DNA of 7,007 nt from an uncultured Clostridia bacterium (GTDB lineage: Bacteria; Bacillota_I; Bacilli_A; RF39; UBA660): NCBI GenBank assembly GCA_946533175.1, contig CAMNBS010000048.1:1-7007 (forward strand), read 5' to 3'. The notes under the pieces were generated by a model. It made no database searches. It saw nothing but the letters and a program-made list of their open reading frames with translations, and was not told where the DNA came from. The position numbers and the translations under genes are program-made. Shown in pieces: positions 1 to 6,000 of this stretch (position 1 is the stretch's first letter; every line of letters begins with the position of its first letter).

Positions 1-74
1 TGGAGCGGATGATGGGAATCGAACCCACATGGTCAGCTTGGAAGGCTGAAGTTCTACCACTAAACTACATCCGC
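1..74 (-). tRNA. tRNA-Gly, anticodon TCC
   Basis: Read on the minus strand, the acceptor arms GCGGATG and CATCCGC pair perfectly and are followed by TCCA, so the 3' CCA is encoded and the gene ends exactly at the window edge. The anticodon stem TCAGC/GCTGA encloses the loop CTTCCAA, giving anticodon TCC, which reads GGA and GGG glycine codons. The T arm contains the standard GTTCGATTC. The D arm is the short, G-rich type seen in bacterial tRNA-Gly. A promoter lies just upstream on the same strand. Whether more tRNAs follow beyond base 1 cannot be seen. Confidence 0.97.
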
Positions 75-94
75 ATCAAAAGTAGACATTTATA

Positions 95-122
95 AGTATA
101 TCAAAAATAATTATAAAGTCAA
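95..122 (-). promoter_or_regulatory. Sigma-A-type promoter for tRNA-Gly
   Basis: On the minus strand TTGACT (122-117) and TATACT (100-95) are separated by 16 bases. Each hexamer differs from consensus at one position. Transcription would start near base 88, about 14 bases before the mature tRNA 5' end at 74, which is a typical leader length for a tRNA gene. This suggests the tRNA need not depend on read-through from the upstream SEDS gene. Confidence 0.65.
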
Positions 123-134
123 CTGTTTTTGATA
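99..134. repeat. 9-bp inverted repeat between SEDS gene and tRNA
   Basis: TATCAAAAA (99-107) and TTTTTGATA (126-134) are perfect inverted copies with an 18-base centre. It is the only stem I see after the SEDS gene stop at 148. It could be a weak transcription stop for that gene, but it is all A/T apart from one G-C pair, has no T-run after the second arm on the minus strand, and overlaps the tRNA promoter. A role in termination is therefore doubtful. Confidence 0.35.
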
Positions 135-147
135 ATTTTATTAAAAA

Positions 148-1254
148 TTAATTCATATATTTTTTATTATCGTGGCAAATTCGAAAAATAAACCCAGCTG
201 CAAGCATATATGATAATAAACTACTTCCTCCATAACTAATAAAAGGAAGAGTAATACCTGTAATTGGAAGAAGTCCAATTGTCATACTGATGTTTTGAAC
301 TTGTTGATACAAAAGCATGGAAAATATTCCAACTAGAAGGTATTTGTCATGAATAGCAATTTTTCTTTTACACAATGATAAAATACTTGTATCAAAAGTA
401 ATAATGATAATAATAAGAAATAATACTCCTAAAAAACCAAAGTTCGATGAAAAGGTCGTGAAAATAAAATCTGTGCTAGATTCAGGAAAATATAATGGAG
501 TATTATTAAAACCAAATCCTTTTAGTCCACTTGAACCAATTGCTATTAAAGAGTTTTCAAGTTGATATCCACTTCCATTGGACCAATTAAGAATTCTTTC
601 GATACGATAGAATAAGCTTTCTCCTAAAATATTAATTAATAAGTCATGCTTGAATATATATAATAAAGTAATGCTACTACTAATTATTGTTATTGTAATT
701 AAAAAGATATAGTACCATTTTTTATTTATACCACGATATAGAATCATCGATATTAAAATAACATAATAAATAATGACCGCCCCTGTATCAGGTTCTAAAA
801 AGGTTAATATTGCCGGTAATAAAAAAAAGATAGATAGTTTTAATAATATTATTAATTCAGTTTTTAATGATTTTTTTTTAGAGGATTTTGATAAATAGTT
901 AGCTGTTAGTATTATTAAAGAAATTTTCATAAACTCACTAGGTTGAAAACTTATTGGACCGATAAAGAGCCAGCAGCGACTACCATTAATACTTACTCCT
1001 AAAAATAGAAGAAGAGCAAGTAAAAATAATAGGCCAATATATGATAGATAATTATATTTGATAATAACATCTTTATAATAGCTTGAAATTAAAAGTATTA
1101 TTATTCCAATAATATAAAAAATCACTTGTTTAACAAAAATATTTCCAATATTATCAGAAGAAATATTTTGAGAACTATATATGGATATTAAACTAATAAC
1201 AATAAAAAGGACTAGTGATAAAGTCATTTTTATTTTAAGGTTATTTTTCTTCAT
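148..1254 (-). CDS. rodA: SEDS-family peptidoglycan polymerase, RodA-like
   Basis: Predicted polytopic membrane protein (368 aa) of the RodA/FtsW/SpoVE family. These enzymes polymerise lipid II into glycan strands together with a class B PBP, for elongation (RodA), division (FtsW) or spore cortex (SpoVE). Visible motifs are an R-x-W with QPSE at about residues 93-107, EPDTG at 154-158, TDFIF at 261-265 with the expected catalytic Asp at 262, and LPITGITLPFISYGGSS at 329-345. Long hydrophobic stretches fill the rest. Length and the PExxTDFIF context favour RodA over FtsW, but with a spore cluster next door SpoVE-like use cannot be excluded. Odd points: the usual EE after TDFIF (as in EELG/EEFG) is replaced by SN (270-271), and no clear ribosome binding site precedes the ATG. 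An in-frame TAA nine codons upstream limits any longer start. It is divergent from the cotJ cluster. Confidence 0.9.
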   Translation of the reverse strand: MKKNNLKIKMTLSLVLFIVISLISIYSSQNISSDNIGNIFVKQVIFYIIGIIILLISSYYKDVIIKYNYLSYIGLLFLLALLLFLGVSINGSRCWLFIGPISFQPSEFMKISLIILTANYLSKSSKKKSLKTELIILLKLSIFFLLPAILTFLEPDTGAVIIYYVILISMILYRGINKKWYYIFLITITIISSSITLLYIFKHDLLINILGESLFYRIERILNWSNGSGYQLENSLIAIGSSGLKGFGFNNTPLYFPESSTDFIFTTFSSNFGFLGVLFLIIIIITFDTSILSLCKRKIAIHDKYLLVGIFSMLLYQQVQNISMTIGLLPITGITLPFISYGGSSLLSYMLAAGFIFRICHDNKKYMN

Positions 1255-1328
1255 ATATATAATATGTGATAAAGATAATTAATTATACTTTTTAAAGTAA
1301 TATCATAAAATGAAATGGGAGGATGAAG
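1255..1328. promoter_or_regulatory. Divergent promoter region, SEDS gene / cotJ cluster
   Basis: This 74-base AT-rich gap must hold the start signals for both directions. On the plus strand TTATACT (1283-1289), 14 bases, then CATAAAAT (1304-1311) resembles the sigma-E pattern (-35 KMATATT, -10 CATACANT), with five of seven and about seven of eight positions matching. That sigma factor drives cotJ in Bacillus subtilis. The start site would fall near 1318, almost at the ribosome binding site, so the fit is imperfect. On the minus strand TATAAT (1287-1282) is a perfect -10, but only a poor -35 (TTTTAT) lies 17 bases further up. The two candidates overlap. Confidence 0.35.
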
Positions 1329-1649
1329 ATGAAAAAAAATAAAATTTATGTAAAAGAAATCAATGGTAAAATCGGTAATAATCAATCTTTTTGTGATGTT
1401 AATGGAAATAATGAAATAGTTGATATAAAAGAAGATAAAGAAGAAATAAGTAACTTATCAATTAAAGAAAAGATAAATAAACTATTTAATCGTAACGGAT
1501 ATATTTTTAATGTTGATGTAAAAATAATTACTACTAATAAAGAATATAATACTAAGATAGCAGGGAAGGTTAATAATCATTTAATTACATTAGATAACGA
1601 TATAATAAATATTGATGATATACGTGATGTTATAATCAAAGATAATTAG
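1329..1649 (+). CDS. Small protein of unknown function opening the cotJ cluster
   Basis: I do not recognise this 106-residue protein. The start at 1329 is chosen because GGGAGG at 1317-1322 lies six bases before it; an in-frame ATG at 1323 abuts that site and would leave no spacing. The N-terminal half is hydrophilic and rich in Lys, Asn, Asp and Glu with one Cys (22). The C-terminal part, about residues 58-104, alternates hydrophobic and polar residues, consistent with five short beta strands (FNVDVKIITT, NTKIAG, HLITLD, IINI, DVIIK). That pattern recalls small LSm/SH3-like barrels such as DUF2642-type spore proteins, but this is a visual analogy and not a family assignment. There is no signal peptide or membrane segment. 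It ends 59 bases before the cotJAB start on the same strand with no obvious terminator, so cotranscription and a role in the coat are inferred. Confidence 0.7.
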   Translation: MKKNKIYVKEINGKIGNNQSFCDVNGNNEIVDIKEDKEEISNLSIKEKINKLFNRNGYIFNVDVKIITTNKEYNTKIAGKVNNHLITLDNDIINIDDIRDVIIKDN

Positions 1650-1650
1650 G

Positions 1651-1698
1651 CTATTTTCCTTATCAATCTTTATCACTATAAATAAAATAGTATTGATA
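1651..1698 (+). promoter_or_regulatory. Interleaved inverted repeats over cotJAB ribosome binding site
   Basis: Two perfect 7-base complementary pairs are interleaved: CTATTTT (1651-1657) with AAAATAG (1684-1690), and TATCAAT (1661-1667) with ATTGATA (1692-1698). The order A-B-A'-B' means they form either an H-type pseudoknot or two alternative hairpins. The second pairing reaches into the ribosome binding site AGGAGG (1698-1703), which sits five bases before the ATG at 1709. The bases CC at 1658-1659 could extend it onto GG with one bulge. The region fills the gap between the unknown protein and cotJAB. It could control translation, or be chance in AT-rich DNA. Confidence 0.35.
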
Positions 1699-1708
1699 GG
1701 AGGATATA

Positions 1709-2242
1709 ATGAATTATGATTTTTATGATAATGTAAATATGATGAAACAAGAAATACCATTTAATCAAAATAGTTTTAATGCGACCGATTTTGCTGGTAT
1801 GTCAAATAATTTTGATCCTAATAATACAACTTCTAATTATAGTGGTTTTAATGTCTTAAATGGAAGTGCTACTTTTCAAAATGAAAAAAATACGCTAAAT
1901 CTTTTTGATTCATATGAAGGTTATTTAAAAGGAAATGCATTTAAAAATGAATATATACCGTATAAAGATTATAAAGTGGCTAAATTAAATATTAATAGTG
2001 AAAAAGAAGAGATGTTAATTAATATCGGAGAGTATTCTTTTATGATGCATGATATTAACTTATATTTAGATGTTCATCCTGATGATCAAAATGCTTTAAG
2101 AAAATTTATTGAATATCGAAATAAAGTTAATGAATTAATTACAAATTATGAAAGGAAATATGGACCAATTGGTGTGAAAGGAAATATTAATAATAATATT
2201 CCATTTGAATGGGAAAATACATCATGGCCATGGGTAAAGTAA
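1709..2242 (+). CDS. cotJB: Spore coat protein, CotJA-like segment joined to CotJB
   Basis: A 177-residue spore coat protein. Residues 98-177 match the CotJB pattern: a helical start, then FMMHDINLYLDVHPDD (111-126), YERKYGP (147-153) and the ending WENTSWPWVK (168-177). Just before it, residues 69-92 (Y-E-G-Y-L-K-G-N-x-F ... Y-I-P-Y) resemble the core of CotJA, which is a separate small gene in Bacillus. This looks like a CotJA-CotJB fusion behind an Asn-rich, low-complexity N-terminus of about 65 residues. No separate cotJA gene is seen. In B. subtilis the CotJ proteins are made in the mother cell and assembled together into the coat. Here cotJC starts one base after the stop, so the two are very likely translationally coupled. 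A strong AGGAGG precedes the ATG by five bases. The CotJB assignment is firm; the CotJA part is less so. Confidence 0.9.
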   Translation: MNYDFYDNVNMMKQEIPFNQNSFNATDFAGMSNNFDPNNTTSNYSGFNVLNGSATFQNEKNTLNLFDSYEGYLKGNAFKNEYIPYKDYKVAKLNINSEKEEMLINIGEYSFMMHDINLYLDVHPDDQNALRKFIEYRNKVNELITNYERKYGPIGVKGNINNNIPFEWENTSWPWVK

Positions 2243-2243
2243 T

Positions 2244-2801
2244 ATGTGGGCATATGAAAAGAGATTACAATATCCTATTAATATTAAATCTAAAGATTTA
2301 CGAATGGCTAAACTTTTAGTAACTCAATATGGTGGAAGTAATGGCGAATTAGCTGCTGCACTTCGATATTTAAATCAAAGATATACTATGCCTGATGATA
2401 AAGGGAGGGCCCTACTTACTGATATTGGAACGGAAGAACTTGCTCATGTTGAAATGATAGGGACGATGATTTCTCAATTAATGGCTAATGCATCTCTTGA
2501 AGAAATTAAAAGGGCTGGTCTTGATGCACATTATGCTGAACATAAAAAAGGACTATACCCAACAGATAGTAATGGTGTACCATTTACTGTTGCTTATTTT
2601 GCAACAACCGGTGATCCAATTGCTGATTTAACGGAAGATATTGCCGCAGAACAAAAAGCTCGAGCTGTTTATGAAAATTTAATTAATTTAACGAATGATC
2701 CTGATATATTAGGGCCACTATTATGGTTAAGGCAAAGAGAAGTAGTACACTTTAATCGTTTTAATGAATTATTAGAAGAATATCGTAAAAAAGGATATTG
2801 A
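2244..2801 (+). CDS. cotJC: Spore coat manganese catalase CotJC
   Basis: A 185-residue protein of the dimanganese catalase family in its CotJC form, expected to break down hydrogen peroxide in or near the spore coat. The start MWAYEKRLQYP is characteristic of CotJC. The metal-binding set of the Mn-catalase four-helix bundle appears complete: E35 (in GGSNGELAAA), E65 and H68 (in GTEELAHVE), E136 (in EDIAAEQKAR) and H169 (in REVVHF). The protein is shorter than stand-alone Mn catalases (about 265-300 aa) but has the usual CotJC length, so it is not truncated. It begins one base after the cotJAB stop with only a weak GGG upstream, which points to translational coupling. Codon use matches the cotJAB gene. 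It ends with TGA and is followed within ten bases by a terminator hairpin. Peroxidase or purely structural activity cannot be ruled out from sequence. Confidence 0.95.
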   Translation: MWAYEKRLQYPINIKSKDLRMAKLLVTQYGGSNGELAAALRYLNQRYTMPDDKGRALLTDIGTEELAHVEMIGTMISQLMANASLEEIKRAGLDAHYAEHKKGLYPTDSNGVPFTVAYFATTGDPIADLTEDIAAEQKARAVYENLINLTNDPDILGPLLWLRQREVVHFNRFNELLEEYRKKGY

Positions 2802-2810
2802 TTTTGATAG

Positions 2811-2840
2811 AAAAGTATTTTATTATAAAGTACTTTTTTT
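2811..2840 (+). terminator. Rho-independent-type terminator after cotJC
   Basis: AAAAGTATTTT (2811-2821) pairs with AAAGTACTTTT (2827-2837) over 11 positions, including one G-T pair, around a five-base loop. The right arm runs into seven consecutive T (2834-2840). The stem is AT-rich and so not very stable, but its position ten bases after the cotJC stop and its T-tract fit an intrinsic terminator ending the cotJ unit. Confidence 0.75.
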
Positions 2841-2926
2841 GAATTTATGTATGATAAAATTATAAAATAAACTAATAATAACATGAAAAAATGTAAAAAT
2901 AACAAATAATAGAAATAAATATAAAA

Positions 2927-2941
2927 AAATGTTTGACATTT
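2927..2941. promoter_or_regulatory. Palindrome over the -35 box, possible operator
   Basis: AAATGT (2927-2932) and ACATTT (2936-2941) are perfect inverted copies separated by TTG. The palindrome completely covers the -35 hexamer at 2933-2938, where a bound repressor would block RNA polymerase. A looser ACAT-N6-ATGT lies upstream at 2881-2894. No regulator gene is present in the window, so the function is a guess. Confidence 0.3.
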
Positions 2942-2960
2942 AGATAAAAAGTGTTATTAT
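2933..2960 (+). promoter_or_regulatory. Sigma-A promoter with extended -10 for the surface protein
   Basis: A perfect TTGACA (2933-2938) is followed after 16 bases by TATTAT (2955-2960). The -10 is preceded by TG one base away (2952-2953), giving an extended -10 element. Upstream sequence is almost pure A/T and could act as an UP element. Transcription would start near 2967, leaving a leader of roughly 117 bases before the ATG at 3085. This is the best-matched promoter in the window and separates the surface protein from the sporulation cluster. Confidence 0.8.
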
Positions 2961-2983
2961 ATTTAGGTGCGAAGGAGAAATTT

Positions 2984-3025
2984 GTGCGTTTTTCGTGTGA
3001 ATTTAAAAAAATGTTAACAATATAA
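2984..3025 (+). CDS. Possible 13-codon leader peptide
   Basis: A GTG at 2984, six bases after a good ribosome binding site AAGGAG (2972-2977), opens a frame reading MRFSCEFKKMLTI and ending in TAA at 3023-3025. It lies wholly inside the predicted leader of the large surface protein, a few bases after the expected transcription start. Its last three codons coincide with the first arm of a 9-bp inverted repeat, an arrangement like that of translated leaders which control a downstream gene. The peptide has no run of a single amino acid that would suggest classic attenuation. Chance is possible, and this rests only on the ribosome binding site, spacing and placement. Confidence 0.35.
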   Translation: MRFSCEFKKMLTI

Positions 3026-3059
3026 AATAATTTATGTATTTTTGCGAAGTTATTGTTAA
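3014..3059 (+). repeat. 9-bp inverted repeat in the leader
   Basis: TTAACAATA (3014-3022) and TATTGTTAA (3051-3059) are perfect inverted copies with a 28-base loop. They sit in the transcribed leader of the surface protein. The first arm overlaps the end of the possible leader peptide and the second ends 12 bases before the ribosome binding site GGGAGG (3071-3076). TGCGAAG occurs at 2968-2974 and again inside the loop at 3043-3049. Either copy can pair with TTTTCGT at 2990-2996 if G-T pairs are allowed, so alternative foldings are possible. No T-run follows, so it is not a plain terminator. Confidence 0.4.
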
Positions 3060-3084
3060 AAATATTTTATGGGAGGTTGAAGTT

Positions 3085-6000
3085 ATGAAGAAAAATTCTA
3101 GAAAGGTAATTAGCATTATTTTTGCAGTACTAATGTTTCTTTGTTTAACATTAAATGTTAAAGCTGATGAAGTATCTAATAGTCCAGTAGATATTTCAGA
3201 AAGTGAAGTTAGTGTTGAACAAAAATCAAGATTAGAAGAGGAGTCGCCGCCAAATAACAATAACGACGATAAAAAAAGTAGTAATGTTACTGCTAATAAT
3301 AATGAAATTACAACTTCGAATGTTCAAAATAATGTAGTAGAAGAAAGTAATATTGAAGAAAATAAAAATATTGAGTCCACTGAAGAAGAAAAAGAGAATG
3401 TTGAAAAAGTCAACACAACACAAACTGAAGTTGTAGATGAAAATAATGTTGAAAAAATCAACACTGATGGTGAAACAATAAAAAAAGACGATGTTGAAGA
3501 AATCAACGATAATCAAAATATTGAAAATGAGTCTATTAATCAAGAAGATAATAGTGAAATAAATAACAATAGCAATATCATAAATGAAAATAATATAGAT
3601 GCAAACATCAAGGAAGAAACAAATGACAATCTAAATAATGATGAGCATAATATAGTTGATGCAACAAATGATAATGAGAATAATGTTGAAGAACAAAATA
3701 TTGATAATATAACTACTGATAGTGAGAATATCATTGATAACCAGAATACAGATGATGAATCTACTGATAACGAAAATAATGCAGATATTGATTATAAAGT
3801 AGTATTCACTCATAGAGGGTATGAGTTTAGTATAGCTGGTGGAAGTAGTATTTTACTTTCTAATTTAAATAGCAAATTGGGAATAGATATTTCTCTATCT
3901 GATGTATATGAGATTTTAATTAGTAATGAAGAAGTTTTGAGTTTATCAAAAATTTCTGATTCTAATGATTATACAATTCAAAGTTTAAAATCATTTAGTA
4001 CTGAAGAAGAAATAATAATTCATACTAAGAGTGGTGATGAATATATCATCAAAGTAACCGATCCAGTTAATGAAATACCAGAACATGAAAAAATCTTACA
4101 TGATAATCATGATGGAACTTATACACTTGAACTTACAGTAACTGGTGATGCTGATCCAGTTACGACTGCTAAACCAATAAATGTGTTACTAGTATATGAT
4201 GTATCAAGTAGTATGATTAAATATTGGATTGATGGAACTGACGATAAAGGTAATGTTGGTTTTATAGGAACTAATAAATTAGATCCTGATTACACAGAAG
4301 GAAATATTAGTAATAGATATACTGGATATTTTCCATTATATAAGAGAGTAGGAAATAGTTATGAACTTCTTGGTGCTGATGAAGTTTATACTGGTCAGTT
4401 ATATCGAAGAGGAAATAGTAATGGTTCTTATGAAGCATATAATGGCGATCGATATACCACAACAAGAGCGGATGCTGCTGAATATACAGTAAGAAATTTT
4501 GTTAATCAATTATATAATATTAATAGTAATACAAATATTGCTATGATTGGTTTCTCTAATGGTACTGGTGGAACGAAAACATTAGTTGATTGGACAACAG
4601 ATAAAAATGATATTATTGATATTTTATCTGAAGATGGTTCAAGAAACAGTCGTCAAATCGATGATTATCCATCTGGAACTAATTATGAAGCTGCTTTACA
4701 ACAAACACTTACTGAATTAGGAAATTTAAGAACAGCAAATAATGCTAATCAGACATTTATAATTTTTATAACTGATGGTGAACCATCACAATCCGTTACT
4801 AGTGGAAACGGATCTCCAACAGGAGAAAATTCAAGACAATATTATGAACATGCAAGAGATGAAGTACAAAATGTTCAAAATTATAAAACAGTTACAACTT
4901 TAGAAGAAAGTAATACAACATTTTATGGAATATATGCTTATGGTAGAGAAGCAGACTACTTAGATGATTTAGTATATGATGCTTATAATAGTACTCCAAG
5001 AACTAATATTACTAATGAAACAGATTACGATGGTGTAACTGGAAAATATTTTAAAGCTACCGATACAAATGGATTACAAACTGCCATGGCAAATATTTTT
5101 AATCAAATTAGCGATTGGTTAGGAATAGCTAACACAACAATTAATGATGGTACAACCAGCAATGTAGTTGCTGAATCAGACGTAAGTCATCTATTAGATG
5201 TTGATGATAAATCATTTAAATATTATAAAGGAAATACTGAGTGGACTGATGCCCCAGAAGCAATCTTTAATAAAAAAGGTGAAGTAATTTGGGATTTGGG
5301 TGATGAAGTTCTAGAAAATGGTGTAACGTATCGTGTTACCTTTGATGTATGGCCTAGTCAAGTAACTTTAGATTTAATTGCTGATTTAAGAAATGGTACA
5401 ATCTTATATGATTATGAAGAAGATGATATCGTCTTTGATACAACAACTAAAAAATATTATTTAAAAGATGAAAATGGTAATAAAACAAATCAAGAAGTAA
5501 TTGATCCTGCAATTAAACCATATTTAGTAAAAAGTGGAAATGGTTATATTCTATACACTAATACAGTTGCAACTTTATTCTTTGAAGATACCAGAGAAGG
5601 TTGGAACGGTGTTGATCATGATGACTATGATGTTCCAGAACCTGTAAATACACAAGCTTCAGAAATGCTTGCAATTACAAAAAAATGGGAAAATGAACTT
5701 GATGAAAGAGAAGCTAGCCCAGTAACTCTTAAGATATTAAGAGATCAAACTGATTGGTTTAATTTAAATCTTAATAGTGGTAATCAATTTAAAGGATCTG
5801 CCTACATTGCCGTTGGAATTATGACAGTTGATAAAAATGGCAACGTAAATCTTCGAACACCAGGACATGACTATTCTTTTGGAGAAATAGGTAGTGATGT
5901 TTATAATTGGGAAATTGAAGCTGATATTGTTCATCCAATGTTAATTAACGGAAATTTAACAATGTTAATAAGATATGGTGAAGAAGCTCCTAATAATGGA

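Noticed and set aside
1323..1328. Upstream in-frame ATG as start of the small cotJ-cluster gene
   Set aside because: It directly abuts GGGAGG, leaving no spacing for initiation; the ATG at 1329 has six bases of spacing.
2244..2801. cotJC as a truncated stand-alone manganese catalase
   Set aside because: Although shorter than full Mn catalases, it has the normal CotJC length, start and all five metal-binding residues.
2669..2905. Minus-strand open frame of about 78 codons opposite the end of cotJC
   Set aside because: It runs antisense through conserved cotJC codons and the terminator, has no ribosome binding site worth noting, and its sequence is the expected Leu/Phe/Ser-rich shadow of AT-rich coding DNA.
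2967..3084. Riboswitch or T-box in the leader of the surface protein
   Set aside because: I see no T-box sequence and no recognisable conserved core of a known riboswitch class. The leader is short and AT-rich; only an inverted repeat and a micro-ORF can be supported.
3397..3534. Regularly spaced repeats that could suggest a CRISPR array
   Set aside because: There are only three degenerate units, they are in frame within a long secreted protein, the cores are not palindromic, and there are no cas genes nearby.
3003..3813. Several minus-strand open frames of 60-103 codons with repeated VDFFNI-type motifs
   Set aside because: They are antisense images of the Asn/Glu-rich repeat region. Low-complexity GAA/AAT codons leave few stops on the other strand, and the repeated motif is simply the complement of NVEKIN.
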